Source of the DNA: Baffinella frigidus
Lineage: Eukaryota; Cryptophyceae; Cryptomonadales; Baffinellaceae
Direction of reading: 5' to 3'
Length of the DNA: 10,733 nucleotides
Assembly (NCBI GenBank): GCA_026770585.1
Contig: MU647776.1
Span: 32,078 to 42,810 of the forward strand
The position numbers and the translations under genes were made by a program. The stretch's first letter is position 1, and each line of letters begins with the position of its first letter. The notes beneath the pieces are model-generated. The model did no database searches, had not been told where the DNA came from, and worked only from the letters and a program-made list of their open reading frames with translations. Shown in pieces: positions 1 through 5,923 of the stretch.

Positions 1-111
1 TTAGGGTTTAGGGTTCAGGGTTTAGGGTTTAGGGTTTAGGGTGTAGGGTTTAGGGTTTAGGGTTTAGGGTTTAGGGTTTAGGGTTTGGGGTTTAGGGTTT
101 AGGGTTTGGGG
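1..111 (+). repeat. Telomeric repeat block 1 (TTTAGGG)n
   Basis: About 16 head-to-tail TTTAGGG units with a few TTTGGGG and TTCAGGG variants. The G-rich strand is the + strand, so this is not a left-hand chromosome end, which would read CCCTAAA. It is interstitial or the edge of a larger block that began outside the window. Confidence 0.95.
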
Positions 112-232
112 TGTGCGCTTCACCGCAGAGACACTGGTTAAGGAACGAGGTTTCAGCTCTTGATGAGGCTTGGAACCAAGAACGAAAGAGGTCAGCGGTT
201 CAATCCATCACATTCCGCAGGTTCAATGCTGC
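112..232. other. Unassigned spacer
   Basis: Unique-looking sequence between the first telomeric block and the element at 233. The open frame from 160 runs into that element and has no protein-like texture. I see no gene here. Confidence 0.4.
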
Positions 233-371
233 CTACGTTAGACCTGAGGGTGGTCAATCGCAAAAGTCAACTCATCAGTAGGCTTGAGTCAACTTTTGGC
301 AGAACGTACAGGATCCTGTACATCCCTCTCCTATGTCATTTTATGATTGCTCCCGGTCACGTCTAAAGTAG
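233..371 (+). mobile_element. MITE-like element, CTAC-TAGAC family, copy 1
   Basis: A 139 bp stretch that recurs at 5522-5651 in the same orientation. Shared blocks include GACCTGAGGGTGG, AATCGCAAAAGTCAACTC and TATGATTGC followed by CCGGTCACGTCTAAAGTAG. The ends are imperfect inverted repeats: CTACGTTAGAC on the left, and CTACTTTAGAC when the right end is read on the other strand. No coding capacity. No clear target-site duplication is visible. Confidence 0.6.
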
Positions 372-466
372 TTCAAGTGTGCATGCACACGGTTTCCTGA
401 TGCATGAAACCGGGATCCTGCTGACCGGCGGGTCCTTTAGGGTTTGAATGCTCCCAACATTCATCC
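372..466. other. Spacer with a lone TTTAGGG
   Basis: Short unassigned sequence containing one isolated TTTAGGG at 437-443. No gene seen. Confidence 0.3.
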
Positions 467-543
467 GAGAACATGTTTAATTTAAAAGAAAATGGCCTAT
501 GAACGAATGGGGAATCATTTGCTTTTAAATTAAACACGTCCCC
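467..543. mobile_element. Short foldback element, GGGGACATG family, copy a
   Basis: Arms 467-493 and 517-543 are inverted copies built on ACATGTTTAATTTAAAAG, with about 23 nt between them. Related termini bound the elements at 1429-1570 and 2459-2783, so this is the most compact member of a repeated family. Non-coding. Confidence 0.6.
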
Positions 544-666
544 AGATTAATATAGGCGGACACCTCGCTCTTCCGTGGAAAGGACCCACGGAAGGAGCTC
601 TTTTCCAAGCATCTAGCCCTCCGGTGCAGAGGATCGCGGCAGAACCGGCCAAAGGGTGGTCCACAA
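544..666. other. Unassigned spacer
   Basis: No repeat partner or coding signal recognised. Open frames crossing it (minus 530-727, plus 624-992) run into the MITE at 667 and are not protein-like. There is a short inverted pair, CTTCCGTGG near 570 and CCACGGAAG near 587, which could form a small hairpin. Confidence 0.3.
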
Positions 667-838
667 CCACGCAAGAGTGTAAGACTGATCTGGGAAAACA
701 ATTCAGTTCACACGGAATTTGTATCAACTTTCCGAAATTTCGGTTTTTCTCTGCGAGAATGTTGACTTATGAACTTTTCAAAATAGCCAGATTTGGCTAT
801 TTTTACTACACGGCACTCTGCCCTCCAATCTTGCGTGG
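667..838. mobile_element. MITE, CCACGCAAGA family, copy 1
   Basis: A 172 bp element with ends CCACGCAAGA and TCTTGCGTGG, a perfect 10 bp terminal inverted repeat. It is flanked by AA on both sides (665-666 and 839-840), consistent with a 2 bp target duplication. Inside is a hairpin, AAATAGCCA-GAT-TTGGCTATTT. The core 670-835 recurs at 2281-2446 with only four differences in 166 bp, implying recent spread. The motif TTTTACTACACGG near its right end resembles TTACTACACA in other elements here. Non-coding. Confidence 0.75.
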
Positions 839-935
839 AAGTGGGGTGGGTGAAGGTATCCCAATTGGTTTCCTCACACGCACACCAGGGCCCCAAGCCG
901 GCCTAAGGCATCAGGAAACTCCAGGAGGAACCACA
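839..935. other. Unassigned spacer
   Basis: G/C-rich sequence between two MITEs with no coding or repeat signal recognised. Confidence 0.3.
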
Positions 936-1073
936 CCACAAGGTGGACTACGGACCTTTCATCAAAAGTTAACTTACACTGTGGGCAGTTAACTTTAAGG
1001 ATTTTCGAATGGGAATTTGGTCACGTTACCGCTAAATCCAGGGGTCTCGAAACCCTGGAAGCCCAACGTGTGG
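936..1073. mobile_element. MITE, CCACAAGGTGG family, copy 1
   Basis: A 138 bp element paired with 3654-3790. Ends are imperfect inverted repeats: CCACAAGGTGGACTACGG at left, and CCACACGTTGGGCTTCC reading in from the right. The interior carries TTGGTCACGTTACCGCTAAA, which matches copy 2 exactly. On the minus strand both copies can be read as a run ending in SGNVTKF, but that similarity comes from the shared element and does not show a conserved protein. Its right end lies 12 nt inside the proposed splice donor at 1085. Confidence 0.7.
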
Positions 1074-1085
1074 GGAGGATCTCAC

Positions 1086-1174
1086 CACTGATAGCGATCG
1101 CCTTTGCCGTAGCGGATGAGCAGAAACCGGATGGCCTTCTTTGAGTCCTTTTCCGGCGATGCACTGTCCGGCTC
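1086..1174 (-). CDS. Candidate internal exon of unknown gene
   Basis: An 89 nt exon candidate encoding 29 codons plus two bases, starting EPDSASPEKDSKK and ending RFLLIRYGKGDRYQ. The upstream end is an acceptor, CGCGCAG|GAG, preceded on the coding strand by the CCCTAAA strand of the telomeric block at 1183-1351, which would act as its pyrimidine-rich tract. The downstream end is a donor, CAGTG|GTGAGA. Incoming phase is 0 and outgoing phase is 2. Codon third positions are mostly G or C. The peptide has a polar, lysine- and aspartate-rich start and an amphipathic end; I recognise no family. It may be the last visible exon of the minus-strand gene. No transcript evidence. Confidence 0.45.
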
Positions 1175-1182
1175 CTGCGCGT

Positions 1183-1351
1183 TGGGGTTTGGGGTTTAGG
1201 GTTTAGGGTTTAGGGTTTAGGGTTTAGGGTTTAGGGTTTAGGGTTTAGGGTTTAGGGTTTAGGGTTTAAGGTTTGGGGTTTAGTGTTTTGGGTGTAGGGT
1301 TTAGGGTTTAGGGTTTGGGGTTTAGGGTTTGGGGTTTGGGGTTTAGGGTTT
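1183..1351 (+). repeat. Telomeric repeat block 2 (TTTAGGG)n
   Basis: About 23 units of TTTAGGG with TTTGGGG and other variants increasing toward the right end. Same orientation as block 1. It lies just upstream, on the minus strand, of the exon candidate at 1174-1086, so it would be intronic in that model. Confidence 0.95.
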
Positions 1352-1428
1352 ATTGTTGTGCGATTCCTCAATCCAAGCAGGCAGCAGATGTGCATGCGCG
1401 CAGCTTTCACCGCACAGCGTGCTCATCC
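1352..1428. other. Unassigned spacer
   Basis: No coding or repeat signal recognised between telomeric block 2 and the foldback element. Confidence 0.3.
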
Positions 1429-1570
1429 GGGGACATGTTCAGCTTAAAAAGAAAATGGACTATGACTCCGGATTCTGGTCCTAATCAAATTTAGTTAGGG
1501 CCCTAGTTAATCTTCGTCAAACTCCTATGAACAAATAGAGATCCATTTTCGTTTAAATTAAACATGTCCC
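1429..1570. mobile_element. Foldback element, GGGGACATG family, copy b
   Basis: Left end GGGGACATGTTCAGCTTAAA and right end, read inward on the other strand, GGGACATGTTTAATTTAAA. GAAAATGGA follows in both arms. About 142 bp, non-coding. The interior (roughly 1465-1540) does not pair. Confidence 0.65.
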
Positions 1571-1573
1571 TCG

Positions 1574-1692
1574 ATTAGGGCTTGGAAGGGATTTCGAGGC
1601 AGAGCTAGGCAGTGAAGCCGTGTTCCTACGGATAAATTAACGGAAAGGTGGCCCGATTTGGGCCGAAAACCCCTTCGTAGCCCGCTGTGTGG
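1574..1692. mobile_element. Degraded MITE, CCACACAGCGG family
   Basis: The right half matches the elements at 7723-7884 and 8517-8649: TTCCTACGGATAA, then GGAAAGGTGGCCCGAT, then CTTCGTAGCCCGCTGTGTGG. The left end is eroded; only GGGCTTGGAAGGGATTT recalls the usual inner terminus. It abuts the foldback element on its left. Confidence 0.55.
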
Positions 1693-1915
1693 TTTTAGGA
1701 GGATCCCAGGTAGAGGTCGCCAAAAGTGAACTTTCCCCTGGGGCGAAGGGGTTTCAAAGTCATCGACGCCAGATACGGCGTTCTCAAAGGGAGATCCTCC
1801 AGCAGTCTGGCGTGGTGGGATCAGCACCACGGTCTTCCATTGGGAGTAGTTCCGGCACGTGCGAACGTCCTCCATGGCGGGCCCTCCAGGGCGAACCTCG
1901 ATCCACGTAAGGGGC
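1693..1915 (-). CDS. Candidate internal exon of unknown gene, cut by a MITE
   Basis: Opens after a good acceptor, TTTCCCGTGTCGTGCAG, and needs one base to complete its first codon, matching the two bases left by the donor at 2883. The frame begins PLTWIEVRPGGPAMEDVRTC, continues through NYSQWKTVVLIPPRQTAGG and SPFENAVSGVDDFETPSPQG, and stays open to the MITE at 1692. The true end is uncertain: GCC|GTATCT at 1777 is a possible phase-0 donor that would suit the exon at 1174. Mixed polarity and G/C-ending codons look protein-coding. The opposite strand also has an open frame starting MNFPLGRRGF; I prefer the minus frame because of splice phase. Family not recognised. Confidence 0.45.
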
Positions 1916-2029
1916 CTGCACGACACGGGAAATCACAACCCGGGTTTCCGCTCACCCGCGTGCCAGGGTTTAGGGATTAGGCGAAGAGTTTCACTGGACG
2001 AGGCCTCTTTCCCCCCACACGTCTACCAG

Positions 2030-2110
2030 ATAACTGACCCTGGAGGGGGGTCCGCATTAGCTGCGCTCCGGAAGATCGCACAAGAGGAGGGTGTTTCCGC
2101 GCTTTATAAG
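2030..2110 (+). pseudogene. Mitochondrial-carrier-like exon fragment
   Basis: After a strong acceptor with a long pyrimidine tract (CCTCTTTCCCCCCACA, then TACCAG at 2024-2029), 27 codons read ITDPGGGSALAALRK then IAQEEGVSALYK. This matches the matrix-side pattern of mitochondrial solute carriers, where a spacer and amphipathic helix lead to EEGV-x-ALYKG. The next codons hit a stop at once unless GTCCTC at 2111 is a weak donor. No second carrier motif such as PxDxxKxR is found nearby on this strand. It lies inside a proposed minus-strand intron. I take it as an isolated exon or broken fragment; the substrate cannot be guessed. Confidence 0.4.
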
Positions 2111-2142
2111 GTCCTCCTTTATTAATAACCCAGTGCACACCC

Positions 2143-2218
2143 GGACGTGGCAGCTAGGGTCCCGGTAATAATCAGGACGTGACAGCTAGAATCCCGGTAC
2201 AAAACCGGGCGTGACACT
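2143..2218 (+). repeat. Short tandem repeat, about 32 bp unit
   Basis: Two full units and a partial third. Units begin GGACGTGGCAGCTAGGGTCC and GGACGTGACAGCTAGAATCC, then GGCGTGACA. Follows the carrier-like fragment; no function evident. Confidence 0.6.
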
Positions 2219-2280
2219 ACAACTGCATGTTGAATTAAACTGCTCTCCTAAACCTCCGGCTCGACCGTGGCAACCGACCA

Positions 2281-2446
2281 CGCAAGAGTGTAAGACTGAC
2301 CTGGGAAAACAATTCAGTTCACACGGAATTTGTATCAACTTTCCGAATTTTCGGTTTTTCTCGGCGAGAATGTTGACTTATGAACTTTTCAAAATAGCCA
2401 GATTTGGCTATTTTTACTACACGGCACTCTGCCCTTCAATCTTGCG
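2281..2446. mobile_element. MITE, CCACGCAAGA family, copy 2
   Basis: Same core as 670-835 at the same length (166 bp) with four substitutions. The left end is preceded by CCA as in copy 1, but the right end reads TCTTGCGGAG instead of TCTTGCGTGG, so the last bases have been lost or replaced. It is followed almost directly by the foldback element starting near 2459. Confidence 0.75.
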
Positions 2447-2458
2447 GAGACATCATCC

Positions 2459-2783
2459 GGGAACTTGTTAATTTTAATCGGCTAACGAAACTTACTGCAC
2501 GAATGCTTTAATATTAGAGCCAATGTGGAAAGACTTGGCCATTTCTGAGAACCTGAGAACCTGAGAACGTGAGAGCAACAACGTTTTAAGCGGACGTGAT
2601 GACGATTAAAACTTGAATTTCGTGAAAAAAACGTCATCACGTCCGCTTAAAACGTTGTTGCTCTCACGTTCTCAGATTCTCAGGTTCTCAGAATTGGCCA
2701 AGTCTTTCCACATTGGCTCCACTAGTAGGATCATTATGTGTAACAAATCTAATTGCAATTAAAAAATATATTAAACATGTCCC
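2459..2783. mobile_element. Composite foldback element, GGGGACATG family, copy c
   Basis: Outer ends CCGGGAACTTGTTAATTTTAA and, read inward from the right, GGGACATGTTTAATAT are diverged versions of the family termini. Inside is a second layer related to the foldback at 3093-3211, and inside that the long hairpin 2517-2719. This gives three nested inverted-repeat layers. Confidence 0.5.
2517..2719. mobile_element. Near-perfect long hairpin element, 88 bp arms
   Basis: Arms 2517-2604 and 2632-2719 are reverse complements with two mismatches in 88 bp around a 27 nt loop. Termini are GAGCCAATGTGGAAAGAC. The arms hold a small direct repeat, CTGAGAAC, three times with one variant. It is non-coding. 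It interrupts sequence homologous to 3119-3166, so it is an insertion; I see no clear target-site duplication. If transcribed it would give a long double-stranded RNA stem. Confidence 0.85.
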
Positions 2784-2882
2784 AGGCATAGACCATCGAA
2801 GGGTTGGCCGGAGGAGCAGCGGGGGCGATGCATGATTGTGGCCAACGAAAAGATATAGAGATATCTCAAGGAGGGGACATAC

Positions 2883-3059
2883 CTGCCGAACATGTTCGCA
2901 GCGTACTTGAAAAGATTGACCGACCAGCCCGTTGGCGCGCGTCCGTCGTGAGTCCCCCCAAAGCGCGCGATCCACTCCACGGTGGCTGAGTTCGGGACCC
3001 CGCCAGTCCCCACCTCGAGGTGCTCTTCGGTCATTTGCTTCACGATGTCTTTGCGGAAT
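2883..3059 (-). CDS. Candidate internal exon of unknown gene
   Basis: A 177 nt exon candidate with one leading base, 58 codons and two trailing bases, so it is symmetrical in phase. Acceptor TTTCTGCGTGTGGCAG, donor GGCAG|GTATGT. The peptide starts FRKDIVKQMTEEHLEVGTGG, continues VPNSATVEWIARFGG and ends GWSVNLFKYAANMFG. It has a basic-acidic helix-like start and an aromatic end. A competing minus frame is arginine-rich with no such texture. Phases fit both neighbours: the exon ending at 3215 leaves CG and the exon at 1915 supplies G. No family recognised. This is among the best-supported exons here. Confidence 0.55.
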
Positions 3060-3092
3060 CTGCCACACGCAGAAACGGATTTCATCCGGACA

Positions 3093-3211
3093 AGTATTTG
3101 TGATAAATACGCCATGGCAACGAAAATTACTACACAAATGCTTTAATAACTACTAGTATGATCGATTTGTGCAGTAAATTTCGTTGCCTTTGCGTATTTA
3201 TCATAAATACT
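3093..3211. mobile_element. Foldback element forming most of an intron
   Basis: Arms of about 46 bp start AGTATTT and continue GATAAATACGC, then GGCAACGAAA, then TTACT.CACAAAT, with about five mismatches. The spacer holds ACTAGT. On the minus strand GTGAGT at 3214 overlaps its edge. The inner part is homologous to the flanks of the hairpin at 2517-2719 and gives an approximate unoccupied site for it. Confidence 0.75.
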
Positions 3212-3214
3212 CAC

Positions 3215-3252
3215 CGCGATGAGATTTCACGGGGAAGATTCATTCTGCCAAT
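3215..3252 (-). CDS. Candidate small exon of unknown gene
   Basis: A 38 nt exon candidate reading IGRMNLPREISS plus two bases. Acceptor TTTTCGTCAG is preceded on the coding strand by a run of 15 C residues (3275-3289) as part of the tract. Donor ATCGCG|GTGAGT is close to consensus. The two trailing bases CG join the A that opens the next exon to make an arginine codon. The other two frames contain stops. The ATG inside could be a start codon, but the open frame and acceptor favour an internal exon. It is small, so chance is a real concern. Confidence 0.4.
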
Positions 3253-3274
3253 CTGACGAAAACACAAGGCCCTT

Positions 3275-3289
3275 GGGGGGGGGGGGGGG
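3275..3289 (+). repeat. G15 homopolymer
   Basis: Fifteen consecutive G. On the minus strand this is a C15 tract a short way upstream of the acceptor at 3253. Confidence 0.95.
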
Positions 3290-3383
3290 TATTTGAGCAC
3301 AACTGTGAGGAGGCTCCAACACAACAGGGACTTGTGCATGCTTCTCTAGGAAATCGAAGCCGTTTGCTGCACAATCAAAAGCT

Positions 3384-3434
3384 CAGAATTCGGAGAAGGA
3401 TACTCCACCCTAGAGTTTGCGAGGGGGCAAGCAG
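3384..3434. repeat. Inverted-copy repeat, partner at 5819-5873
   Basis: AGAATTCGG, GATACTCCACCCTAG and GGGGGCAAGCAGA are shared with the reverse complement of 5819-5873, with about six differences in 52 bp. Too short to classify. Confidence 0.6.
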
Positions 3435-3485
3435 ACAGAAAGGAGAGAAGTACTCCACGCCAGGCTCTTGGGTAGGGTATTCCAG

Positions 3486-3604
3486 GTGCGGTCTTGGAGC
3501 CATTAGTGCGTTCTTGGAGCCATTAGTGCGTTCTTGGAGCCGTTTTCCTTCAAAAATTGACTTTTGAATACCGATTTTCCTCGAAAAAATGACTTTTGAA
3601 TACC
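3486..3604 (+). repeat. Two adjacent minisatellites
   Basis: Positions 3486-3540 hold 2.8 copies of a 20 bp unit, GTGCGTTCTTGGAGCCATTA. Positions 3542-3604 hold two copies of a roughly 31 bp unit built on TTTTCC, then GACTTTTGAATACC. The + strand frame 3334-3567 across the first array is not convincing as protein. Confidence 0.85.
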
Positions 3605-3653
3605 CCCCCCTTCAGCCCTGCGTGGATCGGGGCCCGCGCCGTTTTCCTCGTAC

Positions 3654-3790
3654 CCACAAGGTGGACTACGGACCTTTCATCGAAAGTTAACTTACCCGTT
3701 GGCAATTGAGTTCAAAGATTTTATAATGCAAATTTGGTCACGTTACCGCTAAATCTAGGGGTCCCGAAACCCTCGGAGCCCACCGTGTGG
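3654..3790. mobile_element. MITE, CCACAAGGTGG family, copy 2
   Basis: A 137 bp partner of 936-1073. Termini CCACAAGGTGGACTACGG and, from the right, CCACACGGTGGGCTCCG. The ends pair imperfectly over about 24 bp. Its right end interrupts or directly follows the coding-like stretch at 3791-3951. Confidence 0.7.
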
Positions 3791-3951
3791 TTAAGGGAAG
3801 AGTCGACAGAGAAGAGCATGCGCGTCTCATCAACGTTGTATACTTGGTGATATACGACTCTGGGTAGGTCCCTCGAGATTATCTTCTCTCGTGTGACCTC
3901 CCCAGAGGCCACACGACGCAGTAGTTCGACCGCTGCGCGCAAGCCCAGCAT
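3791..3951 (-). CDS. Candidate exon with a VYNVDET motif
   Basis: Open minus-strand stretch starting MLGLRAAVELLRRVASGEVT and continuing to VVYHQVYNVDETRMLFSVD, where the MITE begins. Two starts are possible: AG|ATG at 3951 in phase 0, or CCCAG|A at 3859, whose phase fits the donor at 4128. The motif YNVDET resembles the first catalytic Asp block of CENP-B/Tigger/Tc5-type DDE transposases (usually YN-x-DET-G), but the glycine is replaced by arginine and no second or third catalytic block is seen. It may equally be part of the unknown minus-strand gene. The longer frame to 4194 begins with an arginine-rich shadow of the acidic exon. Confidence 0.4.
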
Positions 3952-4127
3952 CTCGAAAGGTATGCCAAGCAAGTTGGCGATATCGACAAAATTATCGAAA
4001 AAGAACCCAAATTTGAATTCTTTCTCCAAAATGAAGACACGAATTTGAAAGGACGTAGACCTGTTCATGTCCGGGTGCGGTGCACCACAAAACCTCCGAA
4101 GTGGAGCAAATCGAGGCTGGAGCTTAC

Positions 4128-4198
4128 CTCTTGTGAGGCTCCTCGAGAGGCTCATCCTCCTCCTCCACCTCCTCTTCCCCCTCCGGCTTAGCATATCC
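4128..4198 (-). CDS. Candidate acidic exon of unknown gene
   Basis: A 71 nt exon candidate encoding GYAKPEGEEEVEEEDEPLEE then PHK plus two bases. Donor CACAAGAG|GTAAGC is close to consensus; acceptor CTCGAGCAG|GGA is weaker. The strongly acidic run suggests a disordered linker. Outgoing phase 2 fits an acceptor at 3860. The same DNA in another frame gives an arginine-rich run, which I treat as a shadow. Low complexity lowers confidence. Confidence 0.4.
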
Positions 4199-4260
4199 CT
4201 GCTCGAGAATCAAGTCCAATCAACCCCTGTTTGATCAGCCACTGTCCGTAATACGATACA

Positions 4261-4446
4261 GTGGACCTACCCTAACACATACCCGTCGGGACCGGACTGA
4301 TTGAGTATGTGTGGAGGGTAGGTATGCGTTATGGTGTCCACCCTTCAGGCATACTTCCTTGCAGGGGGAAATCGGGGGCCGGTCGGACGGAGTATGTGTG
4401 GAGGGTAAGTATGTGTCGCGGTAGCCTGTGTTAGGGTAGTTGGACT
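4261..4446. mobile_element. Inverted-repeat element with internal repeats
   Basis: Ends GTGGACCTACCCTAACACA and, read inward from the right, GTCCAACTACCCTAACACA form an imperfect 19 bp inverted repeat. Inside, GAGTATGTGTGGAGGGTA occurs twice. A small stem CCACTGT/ACAGTGG overlaps its left edge at 4239-4263. Single copy here, non-coding. Confidence 0.55.
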
Positions 4447-4518
4447 GTACCTCGAACGTTGGACGGGTTCAGTCGACTCGGTCCATCTAAAAGAAAAGGA
4501 AAAGGAAATCCCAACAAT

Positions 4519-4699
4519 CCACACGAGGCTATCCATGCGAACAGATTCATAAGTTAATTATTGGATTATTGCCCAGGAAACACGCCAAAAGCCAGCATTT
4601 GATCACGTTTCCGTACGGACATCCGTACGGAAACGTGATCATTTCCCCACAAATTTGAAAATGTCCTTTTATTCTGTTCGCATGGATAGCCTCGTGTGG
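4519..4699. mobile_element. MITE, CCACACGAGGCT family, with central palindrome
   Basis: Ends CCACACGAGGCTATCC pair over 28 bp with one mismatch near the inner edge. The first 12 bp differ at one position from the CCACTCGAGGCT family. The centre holds an almost perfect palindrome (4600-4641). A single 181 bp copy with no target-site duplication seen. Confidence 0.75.
4600..4641. repeat. 42 bp near-perfect palindrome
   Basis: GATCACGTTTCCGTACGGA and its exact reverse complement are separated by only two bases (CA), with one more pairing base at each end. It could extrude as a cruciform or act as a paired protein-binding site. Confidence 0.9.
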
Positions 4700-4860
4700 G
4701 TGTGGAATGTCCTGTCGTTTTTCGGACCTGCGTCCAAAGGACAAATTAGAACCATAAAACCCGAGTTGGCAGACACCGTTCAAAGGTTCAACAGTTAACG
4801 CAACTGCATCAAAGAGAGAGCTCTGAACACAGTGGAAAGCGGGTTCCAACAGTCAACGCA

Positions 4861-5071
4861 CCACTCGAGGCTGGAAGTGGGACCATTTTAAATGTGGGGT
4901 TGTTACATTTAGTACCAGTCACGGGCAGGCTTGGTCACGTATCTCGGGTTATAACCCGAGGTACGTGACCAAACGACCCTATTTATGTGAAAATTACTAC
5001 ACAGCGGTCAACTTGTAAAGGACTTGTCAAGCTAAAACTTTTAAAATAGTTACACTTCTAGCCTCGAGTGG
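4861..5071. mobile_element. MITE, CCACTCGAGGCT family, copy 1
   Basis: A 211 bp element with a perfect 12 bp terminal inverted repeat, CCACTCGAGGCT/AGCCTCGAGTGG, flanked by CA on both sides. The interior holds a 21 bp-arm hairpin beginning TTGGTCACGTA (one mismatch), TGTGGGGTTGTTA, and TTACTACACAGCGGTC. It sits inside the coding-like stretch that starts at 5207. A diverged full copy lies at 5924-6133. Confidence 0.85.
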
Positions 5072-5207
5072 CAACTGAAGAGAGCTCTGACGGGACCTGA
5101 TCCGCCATGACGCGGCACCCGCTTTCCACTGTCTTCCGATAGAAGACAATCACCAACCCGTCCTTCAACAGGGTCGACCCCAGCTCCATCTGCTCGAGAG
5201 GCTGTCC
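5072..5207 (-). CDS. Candidate exon of unknown gene, broken by a MITE
   Basis: Acceptor TTTCGCTCTGCAG, then a phase-0 frame GQPLEQMELGSTLLKDGLVI followed by VFYRKTVESGCRVMADQVPS. The frame runs into the MITE at 5071 and meets a stop just inside it (GGCTAG). No strong donor precedes the MITE; CAG|GTCCCG is weak. Skipping the element and one CA repeat, the frame stays open for about 15 codons on the far side before a stop. Codon third positions are mostly G/C and the sequence looks like a beta-rich domain, but I do not recognise it. Its phase fits the exon ending at 6143. Its interruption suggests a pseudogene or a recently disrupted allele. Confidence 0.45.
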
Positions 5208-5521
5208 CTGCAGAGCGAAATTGTCAGCGGTAGAAAATGCCTACCCCCCTTAGCAGCCACCAATGCCTTCAGGGAAGCGGTCCATCTAAAAGAAACCCGT
5301 ACAAATTGCAAATCCTTCCGCCACTAAAGGTACCACTATTGCTCGGAAATCCGGGTAAGATCGTCGTCAGTCACTGCCAAGCGGCTGATAGGACGTAATT
5401 CTATTCCTAGCTCTGCCTCCGTCGGGTTGACTGATCTGGTTCACGCCAAAAATGACAGATTTGTGCCACAAAACAGGGGAATCAACTTCCGGTATCCCCG
5501 TTTTGAGGAAACCAGAGTAAC
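5208..5521. other. Unassigned spacer
   Basis: No convincing gene. The minus frame 5367-5552 and plus frame 5427-5651 overlap the element at 5522. The stretch AATGACAGATTTGTGCCAC near 5450 recurs near 6893 with one added base, hinting at another old repeat. Confidence 0.35.
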
Positions 5522-5651
5522 CTACGCTAGACCTGAGGGTGGCCAATCGCAAAAGTCAACTCCTCACTGCCGCCAGGTCAACTTTTGGAAGAATAGCCCG
5601 TTTTCTGCAAGGGTGTCAACTTATGATTGCTTCCGGTCACGTCTAAAGTAG
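5522..5651 (+). mobile_element. MITE-like element, CTAC-TAGAC family, copy 2
   Basis: Same element as 233-371, 130 bp. Left end CTACGCTAGACCTGAG, right end read inward CTACTTTAGACGTGAC. The two copies differ mainly in the middle. Confidence 0.6.
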
Positions 5652-5690
5652 TCAGGCAGAGCTAGTTTTCCCGCTAAGATCCACGGACAA

Positions 5691-5792
5691 GCTAATAGGG
5701 TAACGGCCTGAAAATGGGGTAGTTAAGCCTACGACATTGCCTAGGACCTCCTACCGTAGGCCGAGACTTTTTGGTCCTGGGATCCCTCGGAG
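5691..5792. mobile_element. Partial GCTAATAGGG-family element
   Basis: GCTAATAGGGTAACG, GGGTAGTTAAGCCTACG and CCTACCGTAGGCC match the inward reading of the element at 7002-7166. The other terminus is missing or unrecognisable. Confidence 0.55.
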
Positions 5793-5923
5793 CCTTACAA
5801 GAGGTAGAGCAGGACGCCATCTGCTTGCCCCCTTGCACACCCTAGGGTGGAGTATCCCTTTCCGAATTCTCGGCATTCGAATGTGCAGCACACGGCTCCA
5901 ATTTCCCAGGGAAGCTGGGAGGA
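5793..5923. other. Spacer with inverted-copy repeat (5819-5873)
   Basis: Holds the reverse-complement partner of 3384-3434. The plus frame 5737-6123 crosses this, a partial element and a MITE, so I do not call it a gene. Confidence 0.4.

Noticed and set aside
1-111. Left-hand chromosome end
   Set aside because: The strand orientation is wrong for a left telomere.
624-992. 122-codon plus-strand open frame
   Set aside because: It is made mostly of the MITE at 667-838; the same peptide appears in the frame at 2211-2471 because the element is repeated.
1726-1850. Plus-strand frame with FKVIDARYGVLKG, faintly like the DNAJC11 C-terminal region
   Set aside because: Only about a dozen residues fit, no splice support, and the minus strand here has a phase-matched exon.
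1850-1906. Plus-strand exon ending ATCCAC|GTAAGG that could join the carrier fragment at 2030 in phase
   Set aside because: It overlaps the better-supported minus-strand exon and its short peptide does not resemble a carrier.
3721-3790. Apparent protein conservation (SGNVTKF) between 936-1073 and 3654-3790
   Set aside because: Both are copies of one MITE with matching ends, so the shared DNA explains the shared reading.
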